From DATJLY01 sp035604615 (lineage in GTDB: Bacteria; Pseudomonadota; Alphaproteobacteria; ATCC43930; CGMCC-115725), in NCBI GenBank assembly GCA_035604615.1, contig DATNID010000065.1, forward strand, positions 62,001-126,000: 64,000 nt of DNA, written 5' to 3'. Below the pieces are notes generated by a model. That model did not search any database. It was not told the origin of the DNA and saw only the letters and a program-made list of their open reading frames with translations. How positions within the stretch are numbered: the first letter of the stretch is position 1; every line of letters begins with the position of its first letter. The position numbers were made by a program, and so were the translations under genes. Shown piece after piece: positions 1 through 9,300 of this stretch.

Positions 1-1276
1 CGATGCCATCGTAAGCCACGAGATGACACGGCAGCGTGCGCAGATCGCCCTCGGCCGAGATGCATTCGGCGAGCCCGCCGATCTCGTCGGGCGCGATCTT
101 GTGGCGGCGCAGGGGCGCGCCGCGCGCCAAGAGCCGCGTCACCTGCTGCTCCCCCTCCTGCGGCTCGAGCGAGCAGGTGCAGAACACCAGCGTCCCGCCC
201 GGCGCCAGCATCTCGACCGCGGCCGCCAAGAGCCGCTCCTGCACCGCGGCGAGGCGCGCGACATCGCTTTCGTTCTTGAGATGCGCCACGTCGGGATGGC
301 GGCGGATCGCGCCCGTCGCGGTGCAGGGCGCATCGAGCAGCACGAACGGAGCCGGCGCCGCCGGGCGCCACTGCGCGGCGTCGGCGATCACCGTTTCCAC
401 CGTGAGCGAAAGCCGCGCGAGATTGGCGGCCAGCCGCTCGACGCGGCGGGGCGAGCGGTCGATCGCGGTGACGCGCGCGCCCGCTGCGGCAAGCTGCGCC
501 GTCTTGCCGCCCGGCGCGGCGCACAGATCGATGACGGGCCGGTCCCTGATGTCGCCGAGCAACGTCGCCGGGATCGCGGCCGCCGCGTCCTGCACCCACC
601 ACGCGCCCTCGGCGAAGCCAGGAAGTGCGGTGATCTGGCCGCCGGCGGCGCGCCGCAGCGTGCCGGTCGGCAGCAAAATCGCATCGAGCGCTTCGCGCCA
701 ATGCTCGACGTCGCCGCGCACCGTGATGTCGAGCGGCGCCTCGGTGAGATGGGCGAGTGCGATCCGGCCCGCCACCTCCTCACCGTAGGCGTCGCACCAA
801 GCGCGCCACAGCCACGCCGGCGTGTCGATGCGGGCGGCCTCTTCTTCGGTGGCGGGCACGGGCAGCTCGTGCGCGATGCGGCGCAGGACCGCGTTGACCA
901 GCCCCTTATGCGTGACGAAGCCGCGCGAGGCCGCGAGATCGACGCTGGTCGCGACCGCGGCATGGGCGGGCGTGCGCAGGAACAGGAGCTGCGCCGCGCC
1001 CAGGCGCAAAATGTCCTGCACCGGCGCCGCGCGCGGCGGCAGCGGCGAATTGAGGCGCGGCGCGATTGCGGCGTCGAGCTGGGCCAGCCGGCGCAGCACG
1101 GTCGCGACCAGGAGGCGCGCGAATCCGCGGTCGCGCAGCTCCAGCGCCGCCAGGTCGCTATTCTCTTCCATGGCGTCGTCGAGCGCGCGCTTGTGGCGCA
1201 GCACCGCTTCGATCAGGTCGAGGGCGATGCCGCGCGCCGCCGGCGGCGCGGCGGCAGTGGCAGCAGGGGCGGGCAT
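1..1276 (-). CDS. rsmB: 16S rRNA (cytosine-C5) methyltransferase RsmB, 3' end cut off by window edge
   Basis: RsmB/Sun-type SAM-dependent methyltransferase that modifies a cytosine (C967 in E. coli) of 16S rRNA. The open frame starts at ATG 1276 and runs off the left edge, giving about 425 residues, so only the last few dozen residues are missing. The N-terminal part is a helical NusB-like RNA-binding domain. The catalytic half shows the SAM loop (DLCAAPGGKTAQL), the motif IV cysteine (DAPCTATGAIRRHPD) and the motif VI cysteine (FCTCSLEPQEGE), the two cysteines expected of m5C RNA methyltransferases. The visible end, CHLVAYDGI, precedes the usual DGFF-like C-terminus. It stands alone on the minus strand, divergent from the DUF1674 gene. 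Confidence 0.93.
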   Translation of the reverse strand, partial: MPAPAATAAAPPAARGIALDLIEAVLRHKRALDDAMEENSDLAALELRDRGFARLLVATVLRRLAQLDAAIAPRLNSPLPPRAAPVQDILRLGAAQLLFLRTPAHAAVATSVDLAASRGFVTHKGLVNAVLRRIAHELPVPATEEEAARIDTPAWLWRAWCDAYGEEVAGRIALAHLTEAPLDITVRGDVEHWREALDAILLPTGTLRRAAGGQITALPGFAEGAWWVQDAAAAIPATLLGDIRDRPVIDLCAAPGGKTAQLAAAGARVTAIDRSPRRVERLAANLARLSLTVETVIADAAQWRPAAPAPFVLLDAPCTATGAIRRHPDVAHLKNESDVARLAAVQERLLAAAVEMLAPGGTLVFCTCSLEPQEGEQQVTRLLARGAPLRRHKIAPDEIGGLAECISAEGDLRTLPCHLVAYDGI

Positions 1277-1349
1277 GGGCCGATCCCAAACCTCCCGAAA
1301 AGGTGCTGGCGGGCTGGAACACGGCCCGCCTCGGCGTCATATTTGCACC

Positions 1350-1508
1350 ATGACCACGACCGACAAGACCACGCCTGCCCCGGAGCCAGCGCCCGCAAAG
1401 CCCGCTGACAAGGCCGACAAGGAACCGCGCGAGATCGGCGGCCCCAAGGGACCCGAGCCGACCCGCTATGGCGATTGGGAGCAGAACGGACGCTGCACCG
1501 ATTTTTGA
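1350..1508 (+). CDS. DUF1674 protein, SdhAF4-type succinate dehydrogenase assembly factor
   Basis: A 52-residue protein with a low-complexity Pro/Ala/Lys N-terminus and the conserved DUF1674 C-terminus (EIGGPKGPEPTRYGDWEQNG, then RCTDF). Mitochondrial SdhAF4, of the same family, helps insert or protect FAD-loaded SdhA, so a role in complex II assembly is inferred from the family. Sdh genes are not in this window. The ATG at 1350 is the only sensible start for this short frame. It is divergent from rsmB, with 73 nt between the two start codons. Confidence 0.85.
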   Translation: MTTTDKTTPAPEPAPAKPADKADKEPREIGGPKGPEPTRYGDWEQNGRCTDF

Positions 1509-1526
1509 TCGCTTTCCCGCCGCGCT

Positions 1527-1609
1527 GTCATTGCGAGCACAGCGAAGCAATCTCCCTGACGCGTGGTCGAGGAGATTGCGTCGTCGCCCTTCGGGCTCCT
1601 CGCAATGAC
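1527..1609. repeat. Palindromic dispersed repeat (GTCATTGCGAG...CTCGCAATGAC)
   Basis: Imperfect inverted repeat of 83 nt. The outer arms GTCATTGCGAG (1527-1537) and CTCGCAATGAC (1599-1609) are perfectly complementary, and inner arms AAGCAATCTCC and GGAGATTGCG add to the stem. The wording matches a class of dispersed palindromes common in alphaproteobacterial genomes. It sits between two convergent genes, so the transcript hairpin could act as a bidirectional terminator or mRNA 3'-end stabiliser. Only this copy of the family is apparent in the window. Confidence 0.8.
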
Positions 1610-1614
1610 GGAAG

Positions 1615-2541
1615 CTATTTGGAGCTCGCGACCTTCGCTTCGTGGACCGCGAGGTTGAGGAGCGCGATGTCGAGAAGCGGCACGGCGACGCCGTTGCGGT
1701 GGGCGCGGCGCACCAGGTCGCCGACGATATGATCGCCCTCGGTGCGCCGCCCGGCGGCGAGGTCGCGCATGGTCGAGGCGGCGAAGGGCGAGCCGCGCAG
1801 CGTCAGCATGGTGCGATAATTCGCCAGCGCGGCCGCGCTTGGGGCATGGCCCTCGGACGCAGCAGAAGCGGCGCATTCGGCGAGCGCCGCCGTGGTGAAC
1901 GCCTCGCCCTCGGGCACCGCCATGATCTCGCCGATTGTGGCGCGGGTCAGCGTCGTCGCCGCCGCCAGCGCCGCCAGCATGACGAGCTTCTCCCACATCG
2001 CCTGGACGATGTCGGGCGACAGCATCGCCTTGGCCTTGGTGCGGGCGAATTCGGCGGCGAGCCCTTGGGCGCGCGCGCTCGTTTCGCCGGTAAGCTCGCC
2101 GAAGGCGAGCGTGTGCATGTCGCCGACATGGCGCACCGTGCCGCCGGGCTCGAGCGCCGCGCTGATATAAGCCGCGCCGCCCATCACCCGCCCGCGTCCC
2201 AGCGCCTCGGCGAGGCGGTCGATATGTGCGAGCCCGTTGAGCATCGGCACCACCGCCGAGCCCGGCCCCATCAGCGGCGCCACCGCCGCGATCGCCGCGT
2301 CGAGGTCGTAGGACTTGCACGACAGCAGCACGATGTCATAAGGACCGGCGCGCTCGCCCGCCGCGATCGTCTTGGGCCGCAGCGCGATGTCGCCCGCCAC
2401 GCTCTTGACGACGAGGCCGTTGGCGTCAAGCTCCTGCTTGCGCCGCCCGCGCACCAGGAAGGTGACATCGGAACCGGCCTCGGCGAGGCGGCCGCCGAAA
2501 TAGCCGCCGATGGCGCCGGCGCCGAGCACGAGGATGCGCAT
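1615..2541 (-). CDS. Ketopantoate reductase family protein (2-dehydropantoate 2-reductase-like)
   Basis: 308 residues. The family reduces 2-dehydropantoate to pantoate with NADPH in pantothenate synthesis, but genomes often carry several paralogues of unknown substrate. The N-terminus is a Rossmann fold with GAGAIGGYFG, preceded directly by the start (MRILVLGAG), which is why ATG 2541 is chosen over an upstream ATG at 2577. The conserved lysine lies in LLSCKSYDLD, followed by the family's PMLNGLAHID segment and an ApbA-C type helical domain. No other pantothenate genes are adjacent, so panE identity is not secure. Confidence 0.85.
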   Translation of the reverse strand: MRILVLGAGAIGGYFGGRLAEAGSDVTFLVRGRRKQELDANGLVVKSVAGDIALRPKTIAAGERAGPYDIVLLSCKSYDLDAAIAAVAPLMGPGSAVVPMLNGLAHIDRLAEALGRGRVMGGAAYISAALEPGGTVRHVGDMHTLAFGELTGETSARAQGLAAEFARTKAKAMLSPDIVQAMWEKLVMLAALAAATTLTRATIGEIMAVPEGEAFTTAALAECAASAASEGHAPSAAALANYRTMLTLRGSPFAASTMRDLAAGRRTEGDHIVGDLVRRAHRNGVAVPLLDIALLNLAVHEAKVASSK

Positions 2542-2582
2542 CTGCCGTCTCTTTCCAATCTTTCGCCGAAGGACCATCGTCG

Positions 2583-3410
2583 ATGAAGCATATCGCTGTC
2601 AAAGGCACCGAGGTGCCGGCCCTGGGCCTCGGCACGTGGCGCCTGAGCGGGCGCCAATGCTACGACGCGGTGCGCGCCGCGCTCGAGCTCGGCTATCGCC
2701 ACATCGACACGGCCGAGATGTACGACAACGCGGAAGACGTCGGCCGCGCCATCCGCGAGTCCGGCATCGAGCGCGGGTCGATCTTCCTCACCACCAAGGT
2801 GCCGCCGGGTAAGCTGCGCGCCAAGGCGGCGCGGCGCTCGGCCGAGGAGAGCTTGCGCCGCATGGGGCTCGACCATGTCGATCTGCTGCTCATTCACTGG
2901 CCCAGCGCGGAGGCGCCGCTCGGCGAAACGCTGGGCGAATTCGCGGCCTTAAAGCGCGAGGGCAAGACCCGCTTCATCGGCGTGAGCAACTTTAATGTCA
3001 GCCTGATCGACGAGGCGATCACGCGCCACGGCGCGGACCTGTTGTGCAATCAGGTCGAGTATCACCCGTATTTGTCACAGCGCGCGGTGCTCGACGCGGT
3101 GCGCAAGCACGGCATGATGCTGACCGCCTATGCGCCCATCGCCAAGGGCCGCGCGGTGGGCGACGCGACCCTGGCCGCGATCGGCCGCAAATACGGCAAG
3201 AGCGCGGCGCAGGTCAGCCTGCGCTGGCTCATGGAGCAGGACAACGTGGCGGCGATCCCCAAGGCGGCGAGCCGCGAACATCTCGCCGCCAATATCGCGA
3301 TCTTCGACTTCGCGCTGGCGCCGGAGGACCGCGCCGCGATCGACCGCCTGCAAGGCGGCGGCCGCCTCCTCGACTTGCCCGGCTGGTCGCCCGACTGGGA
3401 CCGGGCGTAG
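2583..3410 (+). CDS. Aldo/keto reductase
   Basis: 275 residues, full length for the 2,5-diketo-D-gluconate-reductase-like branch of the AKR superfamily: NADPH-dependent carbonyl reduction in a TIM barrel. The catalytic tetrad is visible as Asp42 and Tyr47 (HIDTAEMYDN), Lys72 (TTKVPP) and His105 (LLIHWP). The C-terminal cofactor-binding segment IPKAASREHLAANIAIFDF is present. An AAGGA-type ribosome site precedes ATG 2583. Divergent from the ketopantoate reductase gene (41 nt between starts). Substrate unknown. Confidence 0.9.
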   Translation: MKHIAVKGTEVPALGLGTWRLSGRQCYDAVRAALELGYRHIDTAEMYDNAEDVGRAIRESGIERGSIFLTTKVPPGKLRAKAARRSAEESLRRMGLDHVDLLLIHWPSAEAPLGETLGEFAALKREGKTRFIGVSNFNVSLIDEAITRHGADLLCNQVEYHPYLSQRAVLDAVRKHGMMLTAYAPIAKGRAVGDATLAAIGRKYGKSAAQVSLRWLMEQDNVAAIPKAASREHLAANIAIFDFALAPEDRAAIDRLQGGGRLLDLPGWSPDWDRA

Positions 3411-3502
3411 GCGCGCCCCGCGCCTGGGCTTCCGGCTGGCGGAGCAGGCTGTTATTTTCGCGTGGAGCCCCCGAACCTCCATCCACACGGAGCATGACGC
3501 CG

Positions 3503-4291
3503 ATGGCCGACCGGCAAATCCGCTTCGACGACGGCGCCGCCTATGAGGGCATGATGGGCGTGTGGAGCCGGCACGCCGGGAACCTGTTCCTCGACCGCCT
3601 GGCGCCGCGTCCGGGCCTGCGCTGGATCGATGTCGGCTGCGGCAACGGCGCCTTCACCGAGTTGATCGTCGATCGCTGCGCGCCCGCCGAGGTGCAGGGG
3701 GTCGATCCGTCCGAGGGGCAGCTCAAGTTCGCGCGCACGCGGCCCGCATCGCGCCTGGCGCAGTTTCGCCAGGGCGACGGCATGGCGCTTCCCTTCCCCG
3801 ACGACCGGTTCGACGCCGCCACCATGGCGCTGGTGATCTTCTTCCTGACCGATCCGGCCAAGGGCGTCGCCGAGTTGGCGCGGGTGGTTTGTCCGGGCGG
3901 CCTGGTCGCGACCTATGCGTGGGACATGATCGGCGGCGGCTTCCCGCTGGAGCCGATCCAGGCCGAAATGCGCGCGCTGGGCATGAAGCCGCCGCTCCCG
4001 CCGAGCCCCGGCGCGTCGCGGCTCGACACGCTGCGCGCGCTGTGGACCGGTGCCGGTCTCGAAGACGTCGAGACGTGGGAGATCCAGGTCCAGCGCAGCT
4101 TCGCCGATTTCGACGACCTCTGGACCACCAGCGTGATGGGGATGAACGTCAGCGGCGCTTTCGCCGCGAAGGCTCCCGCCGAGATCGAGCAGCTCAAGAC
4201 GCGGGTGCGTGCCCGCCTGCCGGCCGACGCCGCCGGCCGCATCACCTATGGCGCGCGCGCCAACGCGGCGCTGGGCCGCGTGCCGAAGTGA
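3503..4291 (+). CDS. Class I SAM-dependent methyltransferase (Methyltransf_11 type)
   Basis: 262 residues. A UbiE/Methyltransf_11-like domain is visible: motif I IDVGCGNGAFTELIV, acidic loop VQGVDPSEGQL, motif II/III RFDAATMALVIFFLTDPAKGVAELARVVCPGGLVATYAWD. Substrate cannot be inferred. Two in-frame ATGs, 3494 and 3503, are possible. The GGAG at 3489-3492 is about 10 nt from the second but touches the first, so 3503 is preferred. Lies downstream of the aldo/keto reductase on the same strand (92 nt gap). Confidence 0.82.
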   Translation: MADRQIRFDDGAAYEGMMGVWSRHAGNLFLDRLAPRPGLRWIDVGCGNGAFTELIVDRCAPAEVQGVDPSEGQLKFARTRPASRLAQFRQGDGMALPFPDDRFDAATMALVIFFLTDPAKGVAELARVVCPGGLVATYAWDMIGGGFPLEPIQAEMRALGMKPPLPPSPGASRLDTLRALWTGAGLEDVETWEIQVQRSFADFDDLWTTSVMGMNVSGAFAAKAPAEIEQLKTRVRARLPADAAGRITYGARANAALGRVPK

Positions 4292-4309
4292 CGGCGCAAG
4301 GCGCGGAAC

Positions 4310-4750
4310 TTAGGGCGCGGGCTCGGCCTCGAGCTTTTCGATGAGGCGCGGCAGCACGCGCAGATCGTAGCCCTTGAGGGCGGCCTCGGCGACGATCTTC
4401 ACCGCGCTCTCGCCCTCGTAGAGGACGCGGTTCGCCGCCCACAGGAGATAGCAGCGCGTGCCGCTGCGGCAATAGGCCAGCACCTTCTGCCGCCCGCGCA
4501 GCACGGCATGCTGATGCGCCACCACGTCGCGCCGCGTCATGGTGTTGGTCACGATCGGGATGTAGCGGTACTCGAGCCCGTGCTTGGCGGCCTCGGCGGC
4601 GGCTTCCTCGTTGGTCAGCTGGCCCGGCTCCTCGCCGTCGGGGCGGTTGTTGATGATGGTGCCGTAGCCTTCCTTGGCGAAGGCGGCGATGTCCTCGCGG
4701 GTGATCTGCCCGGACACGCTGAGCTGATCCGTGATCGGCGTCGGCGGCAT
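4310..4750 (-). CDS. TIGR01244-family phosphatase/sulfurtransferase-like protein
   Basis: 146 residues, related to the dual-specificity-phosphatase-like domain found alone or fused to beta-lactamase-fold persulfide dioxygenases (Blh/CstB context). Opening SGQITREDIAAFAKEGYGTIINNRPDGEE is diagnostic, as is the P-loop cysteine Cys94 in YCRSGTR. ATG 4750 follows a strong GAGGAGGAGG ribosome site, so a longer frame starting at 4858 is rejected. A role in sulfide or persulfide handling is inferred from the family; no partner gene is adjacent. Convergent with the methyltransferase, 18 nt apart. Confidence 0.82.
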   Translation of the reverse strand: MPPTPITDQLSVSGQITREDIAAFAKEGYGTIINNRPDGEEPGQLTNEEAAAEAAKHGLEYRYIPIVTNTMTRRDVVAHQHAVLRGRQKVLAYCRSGTRCYLLWAANRVLYEGESAVKIVAEAALKGYDLRVLPRLIEKLEAEPAP

Positions 4751-4944
4751 GAGCCTCCTCCTCGTTCTGCGGCCCCATCCATAGCACGGATGGGGGACGC
4801 GCGCCGCCCCGCCAAGCCAATAGGACGCCGGCGCGTTTGGGCGTAGACTCCTTCCCAACCAAGCGCCAGGGCGACAATCGGCGCCAATGGGAGCGGCCTC
4901 GGCCGCAACGGCTCGGGCCGCTCTCGCAACGCGAGGAGACGGCT

Positions 4945-5376
4945 ATGAATGTCGAAACCATTCTCAAGACCAAGGGACGGTCGGTCGCCACCATCGCGCC
5001 CGACGCCAGCATCGGCGACGCGGTCGATCTGCTGCGCCGCAAGGGGATCGGCGCGCTGGTCGTGAGCGAGGACGGCCAACGCGTCGCCGGCATCCTGTCG
5101 GAGCGCGACATCGTCCATGCCTTGGCCGAGCGCGGCGCCGGGCTCGTTGACCTGCCGGTGTCGGCGCTGATGACGCGGCACGTCTATACCTGCAAGCCCG
5201 GCGACAGCATCGCCGATCTGATGGCCGAGATGACCGAGCGCCGCATCCGCCACCTGCCGGTCTTGGAGAACGGCCGGCTCGCCGGCATCGTCAGCATCGG
5301 TGACGTGGTGAAGAACCGGCTCGACGAGGTCGAATCGGAAGCAACTTCGCTGCGCCAGTTCATCACCAGCGCATGA
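4945..5376 (+). CDS. CBS-domain pair protein
   Basis: 143 residues made almost entirely of two CBS repeats (about residues 5-65 and 72-130), forming one Bateman module that usually binds adenine nucleotides. Typical features are LVVSEDGQRVAGILSERDIV in repeat 1 and HLPVLENGRLAGIVSIGDVV in repeat 2. No catalytic domain is present, so it is a stand-alone regulatory protein of unknown partner. A GAGGAG site at 4933-4938 fixes the start. The 194-nt gap upstream, shared with the divergent TIGR01244 gene, holds no other gene I can support. Confidence 0.9.
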   Translation: MNVETILKTKGRSVATIAPDASIGDAVDLLRRKGIGALVVSEDGQRVAGILSERDIVHALAERGAGLVDLPVSALMTRHVYTCKPGDSIADLMAEMTERRIRHLPVLENGRLAGIVSIGDVVKNRLDEVESEATSLRQFITSA

Positions 5377-5435
5377 CGGGCAGGGACCCCGCGCCGGTTG
5401 AAGCGGCGCCGGCGCGGGCTTATCCTCGTTCGGGC

Positions 5436-5509
5436 GCGGGTGTAGCTCAATGGCAGAGCAGAAGCTTCCCAAGCTTACGACGAGGGTTCGATTCCCTTCA
5501 CCCGCTCCA
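5436..5509 (+). tRNA. tRNA-Gly (anticodon CCC)
   Basis: 74-nt cloverleaf with encoded CCA. Acceptor arms GCGGGTG (5436-5442) and CACCCGC (5499-5505), discriminator T and CCA 5507-5509. The D arm pairs GCTC with GAGC, and the T arm holds GGTTCGATTCC. The anticodon loop is TTCCCAA (5466-5472), so bases 34-36 are CCC (5468-5470), reading GGG. The outermost anticodon-stem pair is G-A rather than Watson-Crick, a minor oddity. Confidence 0.95.
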
Positions 5510-5579
5510 GCGACTTCAATCTCTAGAGCCGATCACGATACCGCGGCGACCGGTTCCGCGCGGGGTTCCAAATGTCGCT

Positions 5580-5599
5580 GGGATATGCCAGGATATCCC
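5580..5599. promoter_or_regulatory. Candidate operator palindrome for the toxin-antitoxin pair
   Basis: Perfect 7-bp inverted repeat GGGATAT-N6-ATATCCC ending 17 nt before the antitoxin start. AbrB-type antitoxins normally repress their own promoter by binding such a palindrome, so autoregulation is inferred from position and symmetry only. Confidence 0.5.
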
Positions 5600-5616
5600 C
5601 GAATACGGAGGCTTCC

Positions 5617-5877
5617 ATGTCTGAGGCGATCGTCGGCAGGTGGGGCAAAAACCTCGCCATACGGGTTCCATCCGAAATCGCCAAAGCCGCCGGACTGAGC
5701 GAAGGCGAGCGGGTCGAGATCGAGACGCATGATGGCGACATCTTGATCCGCCGCCCTGCGGCCCGCGCGCGCGCCGCAGCCGTGGCGGCCGCGGAGGAAA
5801 TCATCGCCGAGCGGCGCCGTCACCCGCTGGGCGAAGTCACGATCCGCGAGCTGGTCAATGACGGTCGACGCGGATGA
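5617..5877 (+). CDS. AbrB/MazE-type antitoxin
   Basis: 86 residues. The N-terminal half is a swapped-hairpin AbrB DNA-binding domain (VGRWGKNLAIRVPSEIAKAAGLSEGERVEIE, with ILIRRP closing the fold). The C-terminal half is a charged helix ending in RELVNDGRRG that would wrap the toxin. ATG 5617 follows a CGGAGG ribosome site. The stop overlaps the PIN gene as ATGA, typical of antitoxin-toxin translational coupling. Expected to neutralise the downstream PIN protein and repress the operon. Confidence 0.88.
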   Translation: MSEAIVGRWGKNLAIRVPSEIAKAAGLSEGERVEIETHDGDILIRRPAARARAAAVAAAEEIIAERRRHPLGEVTIRELVNDGRRG

Positions 5878-6287
5878 GTCTCGTCGTTGACGCCTCGATG
5901 ACCATGGCGTGGCTGTTCGACGAAGGGCGAGGCGACGCGCCAGAGAAGGTTTTGCGCAAGGTGGCCGCGGAGGGAGCGAACGTCCCATCGCTATGGCGAT
6001 TGGAGGTTGCAAATTCGCTGCGGAACGCTATTCGCCGGCAGCGCTGCGATGCCGCATACGCTGCGCAGTGCCTCCAGCGGCTCCATCAGATGTGGATCAC
6101 GGTCGACGCCGAAACCGACGCCCGAGCTTGGGGCCCGACGCGACAGCTTGCCGACGACCATGATCTGACCCTCTACGATGCGGCTTATCTCGAGCTCGCG
6201 CTCCGCCGCGCGCGCCCCTTGGCTTCATGCGATGAAACTTTGATAAAGGCTGGGCGCCAAGCCGGGCTCGAGGTTCTCGCGGGCTGA
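5874..6287 (+). CDS. PIN-domain toxin, VapC family
   Basis: 137 residues, full-length PIN domain: a Mg-dependent endoribonuclease in VapBC modules, often cleaving tRNA or rRNA. Acidic residues are in place: Asp6 (LVVDASM), Glu in RLEVANSLRNA, Asp in LYDAAYLELA and Asp in SCDETLIKAG. ATG overlaps the antitoxin stop by 4 nt. Base composition here is a little less GC-rich than the flanks. The actual RNA target cannot be read from sequence. Confidence 0.9.
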   Translation: MSLVVDASMTMAWLFDEGRGDAPEKVLRKVAAEGANVPSLWRLEVANSLRNAIRRQRCDAAYAAQCLQRLHQMWITVDAETDARAWGPTRQLADDHDLTLYDAAYLELALRRARPLASCDETLIKAGRQAGLEVLAG

Positions 6288-6355
6288 GCTACGACGCCCC
6301 CTCTTGGCGTGGGGATTGCATCGATTTTCGGGCGAGAGGAGGGTAGACCCGCCCG

Positions 6356-9300
6356 ATGGCCATTCATGTCGCGCTCACCCACAAGACGGAATACCGCTAC
6401 GACCGGCTGGTTCATCTCGGGCCGCAGATCGTCCGGCTGCGCCCGGCGCCGCATTGCCGCACGCCGATCCTGAGCTATTCGCTCAAGGTCGCGCCGCGCC
6501 ATCATTTCCTCAACTGGCAGCAGGACCCGCAGTCGAACTATCTCGCGCGCTATGTCTTTCCCGAGCCGGCGCGGGAATTCACGGTCGAGGTCGATCTCGT
6601 CGCCGAGATGGCGATCATCAACCCATTCGACTTCTTCCTCGAGGCCGCGGCGGAGTCCTATCCCTTCGTCTACGAGCCGGCGCTGGCGCGCGAGCTGCGG
6701 CCCTATCTCGAGCTTGAGACGATGGGACCGCGCCTCGCCGGGTTCATCGCCGGCCTCGACCGCGCCCGAACCCCGACCATCGACTTCATCGTCGCGCTCA
6801 ACCGGATGGTGCAGAGCCGCGTCGGCTATGTCATCCGCATGGAGCCCGGCATCCAGAGCTGCGAGGACACCCTGCGCATCGGCACCGGCTCGTGCCGCGA
6901 CAGCGCCTGGCTCCTGGTGCAGATCGCGCGCCACTGCGGGCTCGCAGCGCGCTTCGTGTCGGGCTACCTGATCCAGCTCGCGCCCGACCAGAAGCCGCTC
7001 GAAGGTCCGGCCGGGCCGGCGCGCGACTTCACCGACCTGCACGCGTGGGCCGAGTTCTATCTGCCGGGCGCGGGCTGGGTCGGGGTCGATCCGACCTCGG
7101 GCCTCTTGGCGGGCGAGGGCCACATCCCGCTCGCCTGCACGCCCGATCCGTCGAGCGCCGCCCCGGTCAGCGGCGGGGTCGAGGACTGCAAGGTCGAGTT
7201 CGTCCACACCATGAACGTCGCCCGCATCGCCGAGCAGCCGCGCGTCACCAGGCCCTATGCCTACGCGCTGTGGGGCCGCATCGACGCGGTCGGACACGCG
7301 GTTGACCGCGACCTCGCAGAAGGCGACGTGCGCCTCACCATGGGCGGCGAGCCGACGCTCGTCTCGCTCGACGACATGGACGGGCCCGAGTGGAACACGG
7401 ACGCGGTCGGTCCCGACAAGAAGCGTCTCGCGAGCCAGCTCGTGGCGCGCCTGGCGCAGCGCTATGCGCCGGGTGGACTGGTCCATACCGGCCAGGGCAA
7501 ATGGTATCCGGGCGAGAGCCTGCCGCGCTGGGCGTTCGGCATCTATTGGCGGCGCGACGGCGACGCGATCTGGGCCAACGGCGACTATCTCGCGCGCGAG
7601 GACCGCGACTATGGCCTCGGCGACGAAGACGCGCAGCGCTTCATGGCGGCGCTGTCGCGCCGGCTCGGCATCGCGCCCGGCGTGGTGCGTCCGGCCTTCG
7701 AGGACCCGTTCCACTATCTCAACCGCGAGGCCGCGCTCCCCGTCAACGTCGATCCGCTCGACAGCAAGCTCGAGAACGAGGAGGAGCGCGCGCGCATCGC
7801 CGCTGTGTTCCGCCGCGGCCTCGACCATCCGGTCGGCTACGTGCTGCCGATCAATCGCCGTCACGAGGCGAGCGGCCCGGTGTGGCTATCGAGCCCGTGG
7901 CCGCTGCGCCTGGACAAGCTGATGCTGGTTCCGGGCGACAGCCCGATCGGCTTCCGCCTGCCGCTCGCCTCGCTGCCCTGGGTCGCGGCGGGCGAGTATC
8001 CCCACATCGTCGAGCGCGATCCGTTCGATCGCCAGCCGCCGCTGCCGCCGCACGGCGCGGGGGCCGCCCAGCGCGCCGAGCTCAAGGGTCCGACCGAGCC
8101 GCTGCGCCGCCAGGATCCCGCCGCGATGGCCGAGTTGCGCGAGGAGCCGACCGCGCGCGGGCAATCGGCCGGCTGGGTGGTGCGCACCGCGCTCTGCGTC
8201 GAGCCGCGCGGCGGGCGCCTCTACGTGTTCTTTCCGCCGGTCGCGCTGCTCGAGGATTATCTCGCGATGGTCGAGGCGGTGGAGGCGGCGGCGGTCGAAT
8301 GCGAGACGCCGGTGGTGATCGAGGGCTATCCGCCGCCGCGCGATCCGCGCCTCAACCAGCTCTCGGTCACGCCCGATCCCGGCGTCATCGAGGTCAACAT
8401 CCATCCCGCCTCGAGCTGGGCGGAGCTGGTGCGCATCATCACCGATCTCTACGACGACGCGCGGCAGAGCCGGCTCGGCACCGAGAAGTTCATGGTCGAC
8501 GGCCGCCATGTCGGCACCGGTGGCGGCAACCATGTCACGGTCGGCGGCGCCACCGCCGCCGAGAGCCCGTTCCTGCGCCGGCCCAGCCTGCTGCGCAGCC
8601 TGGTCGGGTATTGGCAGAACCATCCCGCTTTGTCCTATCTCTTCGCGGGCTTGTTCATCGGCCCGACCAGCCAGGCGCCGCGCATCGACGAGGCGCGCGA
8701 CGACGCGCTCTACGAGCTCGAGATCGCGTTCGCCGAGATCGACAAGCTGGGCGAGCCCTGCCCGCCCTGGGCGATCGACCGCGCGCTGCGCCACCTGCTC
8801 ACCGACGTCACCGGCAACACCCACCGCGCCGAGTTCTGCATCGACAAGCTCTATTCGCCCGACAGCGCGACCGGCCGGCTCGGCCTCGTGGAGATGCGTG
8901 CCTTCGAGATGCCGCCGCACGCGCAGATGAGCCTGACGCAGCAGCTTCTGATCCGCGCCCTGATCGCCGCCTTCTGGCGCGCGCCCTACAAAAACCGCTT
9001 GGTGCGATGGGGCACGCAATTGCATGATCGCTTCATGCTGCCCTACTTCATCGAGCAGGATTTGCGCGACGTGGTGGCCGACCTCAACGGGTTCGGCTAT
9101 CCGTTCGAGATCGACTGGTTCGCGCCCCATCTCGGGTTCCGTTTTCCCATGCTCGGCACGGTCACGCATCGCGGCATCAAGATGGAGCTGCGGCACGCGC
9201 TGGAGCCATGGCACGTGCTGGGCGAGGAGCCGGGCGGCGGCGGCACGGTGCGCTTCGTCGACAGCTCGGTCGAGCGGCTCCAGCTCCGCGTCACCGGCAT

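Noticed and set aside
23..1408. A 461-codon plus-strand frame over the rsmB region
   Set aside because: RsmB motifs are on the minus strand; the plus-strand frame is low-complexity Arg/Ala/Gly with no domain.
5436..6287. Integrated element bounded by att sites at tRNA-Gly
   Set aside because: No duplicate of the tRNA 3' end and no integrase were found; only two extra genes are present.
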